Shown here: positions 1 through 9,580 of the stretch, piece after piece
Numbering within the stretch: position 1 is the first letter of the stretch
Layout of the letters: each line of letters starts with the position of its first letter
Assembly (NCBI GenBank): GCA_947503835.1
Contig: CANNFM010000002.1
Location: forward strand, 434,001-498,000
Origin: an uncultured Aquimarina sp.
Lineage (GTDB): Bacteria > Bacteroidota > Bacteroidia > Flavobacteriales > Flavobacteriaceae
DNA length: 64,000 nucleotides
Direction: 5' to 3'
Program-made: the position numbers and the translations under genes
Notes under the pieces: model-generated
The model's input: the letters and a program-made list of their open reading frames with translations, nothing else
The model's database searches: none
Told to the model about the DNA's origin: nothing

Positions 1-1794
1 TATCGCAACACCGTGATTTGCATCTCTAGCTGTAATTTTATAAGTACCTGTTCCAATACTATGTAGTGTTACGGTATAATCTCCATCTGCATTAAAGGAT
101 TCAATAGTCGTATTTACGGGAGCATTGTTTCCATCTACCCACTGATAATCATAGCTATTATCAGCTTTAGCAGTCCCCCCTTTAATTACGGCTATTATAC
201 GACCATCTTCAAAACCAAATGCTCTTGGTTCATTAACTAAATCTATAGCTATGGTAAGAGGATCAACGGGCTCTTTAATTTCTACTATTTTGACCGTTAT
301 AGGTCCTAATAAAGGGTTACCCTCACTATCTGTTCCATTAATATCCCTTGCTTCACATTCATTTTTATCGCGAATCTGGATGTGATATATACCTTTATAA
401 ATACCTGTAGTAGTATTTAATTCTGTAATTGTGTGTGTAGTTTTGTTCGAAAAAGGACGCCATTCTACTGTAGGGTCATCCCATGATTGATTTTCTCGTT
501 TGATTAAGTATTCGTAATACTCGTTATCTACCTCTTGGGTACCTCCCTTTGCAACAAGAGTAATAGTACCATCATCGCCGCCATGACACCAAACATCGGT
601 TGCATCAGCCTGAAGATCATTATCAAATTCTACGGGGCTTGGCCTATTGATTACAAAATCTTCTTTATGACTGTCGGCTTCAGTATAATATGGTATACCA
701 TTATATTGCCCTATAATTTTTAGGGTAAAAAAGGTAGTACTACCGGGCAATTCTGAAATTGTATGTTGTAGAGGATTATCGGGTGATCCATTAAAGACTA
801 TGATATTATCATCATTGGTTACATTAGCATTTTTATCATCGTCAAATACTTCAAACCCAAATAAATCCTTGTCACCATCTAATGGTCTATCGAAAGTAAT
901 TACAATTTCTCCATCACCTTTGCCCGTATTTGGGTCTATGGAATTATAACAACTCACATCTTTTGTTTCTATAGACACTATATGAGGTGCCGATTTTCTT
1001 ACTCTATAATCTATAATATTGGAAGCATTCTGATCACAAGATTGTATTCTAAAATAAATCTTTTCTCCAATGATATCTTCATTAAGAAAATCTTTTAAAA
1101 TCACGGTAGCATCCTGCAAATTGGTAACATCTAGCTCAAACCAGTCAAATGTTGGCACTGTACAATATTCGAAAACAAGTGGAGTAATAGAAATTACACC
1201 ACAAATTATTTCTTGCGTCCCCGTCTGGATCCCGTATTGCCAATTATACACAATAGGGTTAAAATCAGGGGAAGCTGTAATATTAATTGGATCTTCAAAT
1301 CCTGCTAAATCCGAAACCGTAGTTCTATCTACTACCGGAACAGGAATAACCTCATAATCAAACTCTATATCCTGATTTACATCACTACTATTATTATGAT
1401 AATAATCATATCTCCCGTTATCACATGGATTCATAGCAATAGTATTTCTTAAAGGAGGATTTGTTTCTACCCTTCGTCCTTTAGAACAACTTGTACTAAC
1501 CCCTTGATCCCTTGCATCATTTGCAAATAAATATAGTTCTAACCGTTCAACAATTCCCGGTACGGTATAGTCCCTATCTGCACTTGACCCTTCTTCAAAG
1601 TTTCCTTTATTATACCGAATAAGCAAATGTTCTCCTCCATCTTTTGTAAAAGCGGTTAGAGTAACAATCTCATCACACCTTCTATCTTCGAAACGAGAGC
1701 TATAGCTATAATTTCTAACTTTTACAATCGATTCTTGCCCATACGAAGTTGCAAAAAAGAACAGACAACCTAGTATTGTTATAATTTTTTTCAT
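1..1794 (-). CDS. SprB-repeat exported protein, C-terminus cut by window edge
   Basis: The frame reads open from an ATG at 1794 to the left edge, giving 598 visible residues without a stop; the C-terminus lies outside. It begins with a signal peptide (KKIITILGCLFFFATSYGQ). From about residue 280 there are repeated modules of the SprB-repeat type: a Cys followed by G-D-G and a GG turn (near residues 280, 403 and 525, the last without the Cys). In Flavobacteriaceae such proteins are usually long cell-surface adhesins exported by the type IX system and ending in a gliding-type sorting domain; that end is not visible, so the route is inference. It starts only 2 nt after the stop of the FnIII gene upstream, so the two are probably translationally coupled. 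Exact function unknown. Confidence 0.8.
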   Translation of the reverse strand, partial: MKKIITILGCLFFFATSYGQESIVKVRNYSYSSRFEDRRCDEIVTLTAFTKDGGEHLLIRYNKGNFEEGSSADRDYTVPGIVERLELYLFANDARDQGVSTSCSKGRRVETNPPLRNTIAMNPCDNGRYDYYHNNSSDVNQDIEFDYEVIPVPVVDRTTVSDLAGFEDPINITASPDFNPIVYNWQYGIQTGTQEIICGVISITPLVFEYCTVPTFDWFELDVTNLQDATVILKDFLNEDIIGEKIYFRIQSCDQNASNIIDYRVRKSAPHIVSIETKDVSCYNSIDPNTGKGDGEIVITFDRPLDGDKDLFGFEVFDDDKNANVTNDDNIIVFNGSPDNPLQHTISELPGSTTFFTLKIIGQYNGIPYYTEADSHKEDFVINRPSPVEFDNDLQADATDVWCHGGDDGTITLVAKGGTQEVDNEYYEYLIKRENQSWDDPTVEWRPFSNKTTHTITELNTTTGIYKGIYHIQIRDKNECEARDINGTDSEGNPLLGPITVKIVEIKEPVDPLTIAIDLVNEPRAFGFEDGRIIAVIKGGTAKADNSYDYQWVDGNNAPVNTTIESFNADGDYTVTLHSIGTGTYKITARDANHGVAI

Positions 1795-1796
1795 AT

Positions 1797-3908
1797 CTAA
1801 AAAATTACTTCTTTTGTTTCCACTTTTGAATGATTTCCATTCTTAGTAATAGCTTTTAAACTATATACATATGTATTCCCAGGAGAAATAGAGCTATCCA
1901 CTATTCGATTAGTCATATTAGGCATTTGTTTAAACAAAACCGGCTTACCCTCCTTTTTTGATTTATATATTATAATTTCTATTACTTCCTTAGGCATTTT
2001 GCGCCAGGAAATCGAAATATTTTTATTTACTCTATCTGCTACTAATGAAAACCCTTTAATTAACTCTGCATCAGTAGATTTTTGACTCGTTATTGTAATA
2101 GGTGTTGATGGCGCAGATTGAAGCCCACTATCATCTTCTGCAAAAATAGCATACCGATATTTCGTTGCTGGTTCTACACTATTATCTTTATAACTTGTAA
2201 CTGTATCTGTTGTAAAAATGGATTGCCAACCTTGCTCAGATAAATTCACATCTTGTCTATATAGTTTATGCGAGACAACATCATCACTTGTACTATTAAT
2301 CCATTCTATAAAAACTCCTTTTCTCTCTACCTTATATTCTTTAAATACAGGAGATGAAGGGGGTACCACATCCGGCTTTTTTAAAGCTAATTTTTCTGAA
2401 TAATCAGACATATTAAAACGCTTATCTACAGCAACAATCTGATAAAAGACTTTACTGTTTAATGATTTTACCTGCACTGTATCCTGAAATGTATTTTCTT
2501 CTATCGGAGAAATTGTTACTTGGGATAACTCTTCCTTTTCTAGATTTCCTCTAAATACACGATATCCTAAAATATCCTTTTCGGTATTTGCGGTCCAATT
2601 AAGTTTTACCACTCCCAAAGAATCGACTACACCAACTATTCCTACTGGAGCTCCTGGTGGTATAGAATCAATAGTCTGAACAAATGCAGTTAACGACGTA
2701 GTTTTTTGATTATTTTTTCCAAGTGCCGTAACTCTAAAATAATTAGAAGGTTCTGGTTCGTTGTATGTTGCATTACGTGAACTTTTTGAAATACCGGTTT
2801 TTACAGTTTTATATGGTCCTTTCTCTTGTGGTGCCCAGTTTAATTCGAATCCAGTAATCTCGGTTTCGACTTCTTTGGGAAAATCCCATTGAACATTAAC
2901 TCCACCAGAAGCATCAAATGTATGCCTTGATATATGAGGTACAGCTGAAAGTTTTTTGAACCCTTGTCCAGATACAACTTCTGACGGAGGGCTTATTTCT
3001 CCAAATGGAGAAATTCCTTTAACCCGATAATAATACGTTTTATTGTTTTGTGATAAGGTATCTACATAAAACATTCGTTTAGCAGGACTACCAGGTCTAT
3101 CGTTTAGATTAACTAAAGGAGTATCACCTAAACGTTCAAAATCATTACCATTTTCTGATCTTTCTAGATAATATGATGTAAATACACCTTTAAACATTTC
3201 ATATTCCCAGGTTAGTAAAATATTCCTGTCATTTGGCACAGCATAAAGGTCTAACGGAGCAGGTAAAGGCTCTGGATCCTTTACTTTTACAGAAACTGAA
3301 CCCGGCTCGATTTTTAATAAATCTACAGGAACCAAAGTTTCTACACTATATAAGTATTCTTCACCTGGTACAATGTTGGTGTCTTCAAATCCTAAGGCAC
3401 CCATTTTTGCTGCTTCAAAATTCATATCGGCAGCATACAATCCAAATGAAAAACGTTGTTCTATTTCTCTTGATTTGTTTATAATTTGCGCCAATCCTCC
3501 CTCCATTTGTTCTACCTGAAAACCTTCTCCATATAAAGCCTGTGCAAGAATTGCGGCATAATCATTAGTGCTTACTGCTTCTTCCCATTGTGCAACAGGA
3601 TATGGCAAAAGTGGTGTAGATGTTAAGGTTGTTTTCACCGGAGGAGATAATAATTGGCCATCTTTTGAAACCGTATATCGATCTATCTTATATCCATGTT
3701 TATTAGCTTTTAACCATGCAGAAGAAGTACTTACGGCCCATCTTAACAACACTTTCCCCTTTTGTATTCTAGCGACAACCCTAACTTCATTCTTAATCTC
3801 ATCATCATTATTCTGTCCAAAAACTTGAAAGTGCATACTACAAAAACATAGTACCCAAAGGCATATAGATAACGTTCTTGTATTTATTTTCCCAATCATT
3901 CTCAACAT
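1797..3908 (-). CDS. exported multi-fibronectin type III protein
   Basis: About 703 residues. A hydrophobic signal sequence (SICLWVLCFCSMHFQVFGQ) is followed by an atypical N-terminal beta domain (about 40-205, with an inserted helical stretch) and five recognisable FnIII modules (about 213-315, 322-412, 418-508, 513-605, 612-703) showing the usual strand pattern L.W......Y.V.R and Y.Y.V.A. The longest frame begins with TTG at 3914; I prefer the ATG at 3908, and the ATG at 3899 would also give a good signal peptide. No enzymatic motif is visible. It sits between a 1596-aa exported protein and an SprB-repeat protein, all on one strand, so it is probably a structural or scaffolding member of a surface assembly. 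That role is inference; the FnIII call is secure. Confidence 0.85.
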   Translation of the reverse strand: MLRMIGKINTRTLSICLWVLCFCSMHFQVFGQNNDDEIKNEVRVVARIQKGKVLLRWAVSTSSAWLKANKHGYKIDRYTVSKDGQLLSPPVKTTLTSTPLLPYPVAQWEEAVSTNDYAAILAQALYGEGFQVEQMEGGLAQIINKSREIEQRFSFGLYAADMNFEAAKMGALGFEDTNIVPGEEYLYSVETLVPVDLLKIEPGSVSVKVKDPEPLPAPLDLYAVPNDRNILLTWEYEMFKGVFTSYYLERSENGNDFERLGDTPLVNLNDRPGSPAKRMFYVDTLSQNNKTYYYRVKGISPFGEISPPSEVVSGQGFKKLSAVPHISRHTFDASGGVNVQWDFPKEVETEITGFELNWAPQEKGPYKTVKTGISKSSRNATYNEPEPSNYFRVTALGKNNQKTTSLTAFVQTIDSIPPGAPVGIVGVVDSLGVVKLNWTANTEKDILGYRVFRGNLEKEELSQVTISPIEENTFQDTVQVKSLNSKVFYQIVAVDKRFNMSDYSEKLALKKPDVVPPSSPVFKEYKVERKGVFIEWINSTSDDVVSHKLYRQDVNLSEQGWQSIFTTDTVTSYKDNSVEPATKYRYAIFAEDDSGLQSAPSTPITITSQKSTDAELIKGFSLVADRVNKNISISWRKMPKEVIEIIIYKSKKEGKPVLFKQMPNMTNRIVDSSISPGNTYVYSLKAITKNGNHSKVETKEVIF

Positions 3909-3973
3909 AACCAATTTTTACACTACTTAAAAAAGCTTAAACTAATAGTATCTTTAAAACAACTATCTATTAA

Positions 3974-6900
3974 TTACATTCTAAACTTCAGATTATTCTT
4001 ATACTTATAATTAGCCGACGATCCTTTGATCCCTCCTGGCAATATATATTGTAGTTTAATATTATATTTACCATATAACATAAACTTATACTCTTCATTG
4101 ATTATACTTATCTCTGGAGATCCACTTGGAAGTAATCCTTTAGCATAATCATTTAACACTCTATCTCTAATATCTATATAATCTTGAAAATAGATATCGG
4201 GTAAATTATATCGATAAGGGAATCGTGTAGCTCTCCAATTTAAATCTACATTATACTCTACACTGGTAAGATAATTACTCAAAATAGGTAAAGCCTTCTT
4301 GGGTACATAGCCAAATTCTGATACATCTCTTACCACAGCATATGTACTACCTTGTTTGTATTTTTGATAAATTACAGGGTTTATATCTTTTGTAAAATAT
4401 GAATCTTGCAAATCTGATTCTACAGCAACTAGGGCTTTGTTTTCAGAGTATTTATTTCCTTTTAACTCGACTAAATCAAAACCTTCGTTAAAACTTATTT
4501 TAGAGGTAAGATAAACAACCTCTGAGTGTACTTTGCTCCAGTTATCCTCAGTAATTTTAATATCCTTTACTTTATCTGAAAATGTTCTATACTCACTAGA
4601 TTTAAACCTATAAGAAAGCCTATCTATTTCTCCAGCTTTTAAAACATTTTCTGCAACATTTTTAGCGATTTCAACAGTGTTATCATCATCATAGCTTGTG
4701 GTTTCTGAAGTAGTGGTACCCGATGAGTTATTGTTTAAACTCAATTTTGGAGAACTTACAATAGACATTACATATTTGGTGTCTTTACTTACTTTTGGAA
4801 ACTTATAACTCACTTTGTTATCGGCATTATTATATCCGAAATCAGTTTCTTTTACATCACCGGTTACATCAATATACTTTACCGAACTTTTCCATTGTGT
4901 ATTATCAAAAAGATAATCTTGCCCTCTATTGAGTTGTATATACCCATGACTATACTCTTCGGGATAAAATAGTTGTTGATCAACTACAGGATAAGAATAT
5001 TGGATATTATTCAACGGTATATGACTTGGTGCTGTTCCGGTTGTGAAATTACGTTCTTCAACTTCTATTGCCTTTTGTCCATCCTCTAAAATTGTTTTGA
5101 ACCCACCATCGACTTTTTCCTGGAAACTAACTTCGACCAGTGCCTTTAGTTTTGTATTCGGTGGAAGAATATCCTCTGAAATAAAAGTAACGCGATCATT
5201 CATTTGTCCCCATTCTAATGTTCCGATAATTTCTTTTCCGGATTCATCGCTAACAATAAACTTTTCGAGTATTATCTTATACACATTATCTCCATCATCT
5301 TCAGGAATGACTATAGGTTGGTTTACCTTCATCGCAAAAGCTGCCTGTGGAGCTGCAAAAACATCAATATCGGTATCACCATCTTTTGGTGTTAGATCAG
5401 TAATCATTTTTATACCCCCTAATGGAGAGGCATTATCGATTTCACATTCTTTACCAATAGTAACCTTAAACCTAAAGCTTCCTCTCACCATACCTCCTAA
5501 CAAACTATAGTGACCTCCTGCATATCCTCTAAACCAAAATGGATTTGGTCCTTTTCCTTGCATTAGGATGGCTGCTCCTCCTTTAATAATTGGGATTTTT
5601 TTTCTAATAAAGAAAAGCTTAATATTTATTCCCAATTCTCCTTGTAAGTATGCATATGATTGACCATTAGCGTACCATCCATTAATCCCAACTTCGTCAC
5701 CTGTATTTACACATCGAGCATCTCCATAATCCTTTAACATAATATCAAATCCAACTCCGGCCTGAAAACGCGCATATAATATTAAGAATCGTAGATCCCC
5801 TGTATCTATACTGAAATCTGCTCCAAAAGCAAAACCTCTACCTTCGCCTAAAGCATTTTCATCTCTCATGTAGTCCAATTCTGAAGCATCAACACCTAAT
5901 ATTTCTGCAACTATTGGTGGAGGTGGTGGGCTACCCGGAATACGATCTCCCATCATAAAATACCCTCCGGTCTCTAAAGAAATTGGTCCTACGCCCATTT
6001 TAAGTCCAAGACGGTCTGTAGGTGTTCCCATATGCACATACCATTCTTCTTTTGAAATATGCACTACTCCCCATCCTGCTCGGCCTTTTGAAGCTCTTCC
6101 TTGAATTATACCTCCTGCCACATTTACATAAAGGTCAAAAGTGGCATGAAAGGAGTCGTTTACAAAATCAAACTCCATACCCATTTTAGCACTGATTGCT
6201 GCTTCTCCTATAATCTCAGGCTCATACTCTAAATCCGCTTTGTCAAGAAAAGTTTTACCAGCCTTACTATCCATAACACCATTAATCAATTCGCTATCAA
6301 CCATACCACTAAGCTTATCGGTAAGCTTGGCCACTGGATTAGCAAAATCAAATGCTTTCATGACCTGGGCTTCTCCAAAAAGTCCTAGTCTATTAACACC
6401 ACCGCTGCGATTAAACTCGATCTCGAATCCAGCTCCAACGGCTATAGCACTCTCATCACCAATAGCAGCAAACACCATAGCTTTAACTCCCAAACCAGAA
6501 TCTATATTAGGAACATAAGAAAGTCCCGAAGGAGAGAAATCAGGTCCAGCATTTGGCCTTCTGGTCATTTTATAGAATGCTCCTCCTGCAAATCCTGATA
6601 TTTGTAATGGACCTACATTTATTTTTAATCCTCTAATGGCTGCATCTACATACCAATATCGATACTCTTTTCGTCCGAAAATAGCTTTACAAGTAATCGG
6701 TCCAAAACTACCAAAAGTACCTTCTATCTCTGCTGCAAAACCATCCCCATATTCGGGATCATCATCCATGAGCTCTAAACCACCTTTGAGCTGAATTGCT
6801 CCCATGTTGGCTTCAATATTGATCCTCGATAAGTCAAGACGATCATATTTCCAACGTTGTTTGTAGTTAACTTCTTCAAATTTTCCAAAGATTCCTAATC

Positions 6901-8764
6901 GGGCATCGGCTGCAAAACCTTTACTTTCTTTACCCATTAAGTTAATCATAAGATCAAACTCAATACCTGCTTCGTATTCATTAGAACTAAAAGCAATGTT
7001 GGCAATAGAAACCGGGAAGTTTGCAATTTTTACTTCATCTTTATATCCAAAATAATCAACAGCTATTACGGGTGACGTGGTTTGCAACACCAGATTCTGA
7101 AATTCTATCCCTTTAAACTGAACCGTTTCCTTTTTTGCATTTTCACCTTCACCGGTAGTATATGTTTGACCTTCATTAGCCAATGATTCTTTTTGACTTG
7201 CTGAAATAGCCATACGACCATTTAGAACTGCTTTAGGCCGAAAATTACCCTCAATCACCATAAGTTCTACCGAAGAATTTGGCAATAACTCGGCTTTTGC
7301 TTTAAATACATCAAAACTTAAGGTATCCAAAGTCGAAACTACTAGTCCGTATTCATCTTCAGAAATAATACCTTTATACCCTAAGCCCATTCTACCATCT
7401 TCTCCTTCAGCGGTAGTTCCGTTTTTATCTCCTTTATCTGATATCGGAAGTAAAACCTGTCCTTCAAATCTTGCTCCAACTAGTTTATTAGATGCTAATT
7501 CGATTCCTATTTTATCTACAGAATATGCCCAAGACTTTTTTTCTGAGGTTCTTCCTGATTTCAACGGAATTAAATTTTCTGCAGAAAAATATCCCGAAAC
7601 ACCATAACTATCTATTAAAAGATTGGCCGCTTCAAAAGTAATTCGCTTTTTTGTAGGAATACTTTCTTCAGTTTTAAATTCTTGCGGTAAACCTACTTTT
7701 AGAGATTGAACATAAACTCCTCGCCAAGTCTCAGGACTAGGCAACAATAATCCATTATCATGATAATGTTGCGGAAAATTAACGTTTTCGGTTCTTAAAT
7801 CACTAAAATCGAACACCGCCTGATTTACAGAAAACATAAACTTGTCTGGCTGACTGGCCAAAACAAATGGGGAAAGTCCTATTTCGACAATAAGGTCATT
7901 CCAATCTGATGCTACGGCTTTAAAAGTTCCTGAAACACGATTGGGTATTTGAATTGTTTCTTTAAGCGCACCTTTGTACTCTCGAGTTTCTGGAAGAAGT
8001 TTACCCGTTTCATCCACGGGAACCACCATACTACGAGAAAACTGCACTTCTCCTTCAATTCCCATTTCTTTTACACCATCGCAGTTAATTGTGACAAAAG
8101 TTTTATTTTGAGTGTCTCCTGTTCTATAATCAAATCCTCCTTTAAGAATCAATAACCAATTACCCCCGTTAAATGGAATAAACATATCACCAAGCAGCAC
8201 TAAGCTCGTATCCCCCATAAGTCCTCCTTGATGGGAAAGTTTAACATTATTTGCTCCAAAAAAAAGTTCTATAGGTAGCCCATCTTCTTTAGATTGAGGA
8301 AGAATAACTTTCACAAAAGCCGTAAGCTCTGTATATTCTTTAGTAAATACTGCTTTAGTAATACCCAGTTGATACTCTACCTCTCCCAACTTATGTTTAA
8401 CTCCTACAGGAAGAGATTGCATATCTTCGGTACCGAATGAAGAAATCCAACTATCGGCACTATCAATTTTTTTGAATCCTGCTTCGGCTTCTTCCTTTGA
8501 ATCTGTAATAGCTGTTGCCGCCGGAAACTCTTTACGAATGTTACCAAAAGTAAACTCTGGTGAAGAAACAATATTAATAGATTTTTGAATTGGAAATTTC
8601 TTATCTAATTCGGGGAAATGAACAAATTCTGAAGTAGAAGAGGTAACTCCCTCTTCTTTTACAGGATTAGCTTTTCTTGTAGATAAAGAATCCTTTTCAC
8701 CAGCAGTTAGATAAAAAGAATTAAAACTTAAACACCACAAAAGTAGGAGTAACTTTATTTTCAT
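3974..8764 (-). CDS. giant exported protein of unknown function (1596 aa)
   Basis: First gene of the three-gene exported-protein operon. An N-terminal signal peptide (KIKLLLLLWCLSFNSFYLTAG) is followed by a long beta-rich body with many Gly-rich strands and no internal membrane helices. Around residues 1140-1260 a segment beginning TPKDGDTDIDV resembles the bacterial Ig-like Big_5/SbsA fold (Ala/Phe-rich strand, D.SG.E..G, late L.PNT.L.A.V). No catalytic motif or type IX sorting domain is obvious, and the protein ends in KNNLKFRM. The gap to the FnIII gene is short and holds no hairpin that I see. I do not recognise the family. Its size, signal peptide and neighbours suggest a cell-surface or periplasmic structural protein that works with the two downstream products. 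Confidence 0.75.
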   Translation of the reverse strand: MKIKLLLLLWCLSFNSFYLTAGEKDSLSTRKANPVKEEGVTSSTSEFVHFPELDKKFPIQKSINIVSSPEFTFGNIRKEFPAATAITDSKEEAEAGFKKIDSADSWISSFGTEDMQSLPVGVKHKLGEVEYQLGITKAVFTKEYTELTAFVKVILPQSKEDGLPIELFFGANNVKLSHQGGLMGDTSLVLLGDMFIPFNGGNWLLILKGGFDYRTGDTQNKTFVTINCDGVKEMGIEGEVQFSRSMVVPVDETGKLLPETREYKGALKETIQIPNRVSGTFKAVASDWNDLIVEIGLSPFVLASQPDKFMFSVNQAVFDFSDLRTENVNFPQHYHDNGLLLPSPETWRGVYVQSLKVGLPQEFKTEESIPTKKRITFEAANLLIDSYGVSGYFSAENLIPLKSGRTSEKKSWAYSVDKIGIELASNKLVGARFEGQVLLPISDKGDKNGTTAEGEDGRMGLGYKGIISEDEYGLVVSTLDTLSFDVFKAKAELLPNSSVELMVIEGNFRPKAVLNGRMAISASQKESLANEGQTYTTGEGENAKKETVQFKGIEFQNLVLQTTSPVIAVDYFGYKDEVKIANFPVSIANIAFSSNEYEAGIEFDLMINLMGKESKGFAADARLGIFGKFEEVNYKQRWKYDRLDLSRINIEANMGAIQLKGGLELMDDDPEYGDGFAAEIEGTFGSFGPITCKAIFGRKEYRYWYVDAAIRGLKINVGPLQISGFAGGAFYKMTRRPNAGPDFSPSGLSYVPNIDSGLGVKAMVFAAIGDESAIAVGAGFEIEFNRSGGVNRLGLFGEAQVMKAFDFANPVAKLTDKLSGMVDSELINGVMDSKAGKTFLDKADLEYEPEIIGEAAISAKMGMEFDFVNDSFHATFDLYVNVAGGIIQGRASKGRAGWGVVHISKEEWYVHMGTPTDRLGLKMGVGPISLETGGYFMMGDRIPGSPPPPPIVAEILGVDASELDYMRDENALGEGRGFAFGADFSIDTGDLRFLILYARFQAGVGFDIMLKDYGDARCVNTGDEVGINGWYANGQSYAYLQGELGINIKLFFIRKKIPIIKGGAAILMQGKGPNPFWFRGYAGGHYSLLGGMVRGSFRFKVTIGKECEIDNASPLGGIKMITDLTPKDGDTDIDVFAAPQAAFAMKVNQPIVIPEDDGDNVYKIILEKFIVSDESGKEIIGTLEWGQMNDRVTFISEDILPPNTKLKALVEVSFQEKVDGGFKTILEDGQKAIEVEERNFTTGTAPSHIPLNNIQYSYPVVDQQLFYPEEYSHGYIQLNRGQDYLFDNTQWKSSVKYIDVTGDVKETDFGYNNADNKVSYKFPKVSKDTKYVMSIVSSPKLSLNNNSSGTTTSETTSYDDDNTVEIAKNVAENVLKAGEIDRLSYRFKSSEYRTFSDKVKDIKITEDNWSKVHSEVVYLTSKISFNEGFDLVELKGNKYSENKALVAVESDLQDSYFTKDINPVIYQKYKQGSTYAVVRDVSEFGYVPKKALPILSNYLTSVEYNVDLNWRATRFPYRYNLPDIYFQDYIDIRDRVLNDYAKGLLPSGSPEISIINEEYKFMLYGKYNIKLQYILPGGIKGSSANYKYKNNLKFRM

Positions 8765-8968
8765 AAAACTATGTTAAGATTCAGGAGGACAATAATACAA
8801 AAAATATTTCTTGTTAACAACTGAAAATCAACTAAGATAACACCTTAAAACAATATATTGGGAGCCTTTATTAACAAAGAGAGAAGCTGAAAATTCTCCA
8901 TTTCAAAACAACAAAATTATTACCTAATCAAAACGTTATCGATGGTTTTGCCTTATTTACACAACAAA

Positions 8969-8999
8969 AAAGCCATTTTGAGTGTTTCAAAATGGCTTT
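8969..8999 (-). terminator. Rho-independent terminator after the 159-aa lipoprotein gene
   Basis: Arms AAAGCCATTTTGA (8969-8981) and TCAAAATGGCTTT (8987-8999) pair perfectly around a 5-nt loop. Read on the minus strand the stem is followed by a T-rich tail. It lies 19 nt past the stop of the lipoprotein gene and separates it from the exported-protein operon. No other gene is visible in 8765-9017. Confidence 0.8.
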
Positions 9000-9017
9000 A
9001 AAGATTGATTTAAAGTC

Positions 9018-9497
9018 TTACATTTTAGCTGATAATTCTGCCAATTGTTGTGATTTTATTTGCATGTATTTACTCAGTTTTTCTATTTCCTCTCCAGGCA
9101 GTTTTGACATAAGTCGATTATACTGTTTGGTAAGATTATTACTTTCATCACTTAGCTTAAAAAATGCTTCTGTGTTCTGAGACGTTACAGCTTTCCTATA
9201 ATTTGACACATATCGCTCATAATTCTTGATATAACTTTTAGCATCTACATTCTTGGTTGAATAAGACGTTCCGGGTATACGCATTGGCTTATCAACTTTT
9301 ACTGTTTTTTTCTTTTTAGGAGTTTTTTTCTTTTTTACTACGGGCTTTACATCCTCCACAACCTCTTCAACAGCTACACTTGTAGAATCCTTAACCGTTT
9401 CTACGGCATCCAACTTATCAGATTTAGGATCTTGCTTACAAGAAACAAATGACAACATTATCAAGCTAAGAAAGGTAATCAAAATAGTGTTTTTCAT
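9018..9497 (-). CDS. small lipoprotein, unknown function
   Basis: 159 residues with a lipoprotein signal peptide ending in the lipobox LSFVSC, so Cys20 is the probable lipidated residue. After an acidic linker comes a strongly basic stretch (about 53-70; KKKKTPKKKKT), then a helical C-terminal half (about 85-159) rich in Lys, Gln and Asn that could form a short coiled coil. No enzymatic motif is visible and I do not recognise the family. It is transcribed after hisS with an 83-nt gap and ends at a clear terminator. Probably anchored in the outer membrane facing the periplasm. Confidence 0.75.
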   Translation of the reverse strand: MKNTILITFLSLIMLSFVSCKQDPKSDKLDAVETVKDSTSVAVEEVVEDVKPVVKKKKTPKKKKTVKVDKPMRIPGTSYSTKNVDAKSYIKNYERYVSNYRKAVTSQNTEAFFKLSDESNNLTKQYNRLMSKLPGEEIEKLSKYMQIKSQQLAELSAKM

Positions 9498-9580
9498 GAT
9501 TTTTATTTTAATACAATATGAGATTTAAATCATATTTTATTATGACATATTTATTGATCAATTAAGTTAATGATTTTTTA

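Noticed and set aside
5043..5510. 155-codon plus-strand frame inside the 1596-aa gene
   Set aside because: It is the antisense shadow of a strong coding frame: Ser/Pro-rich and without a family pattern.
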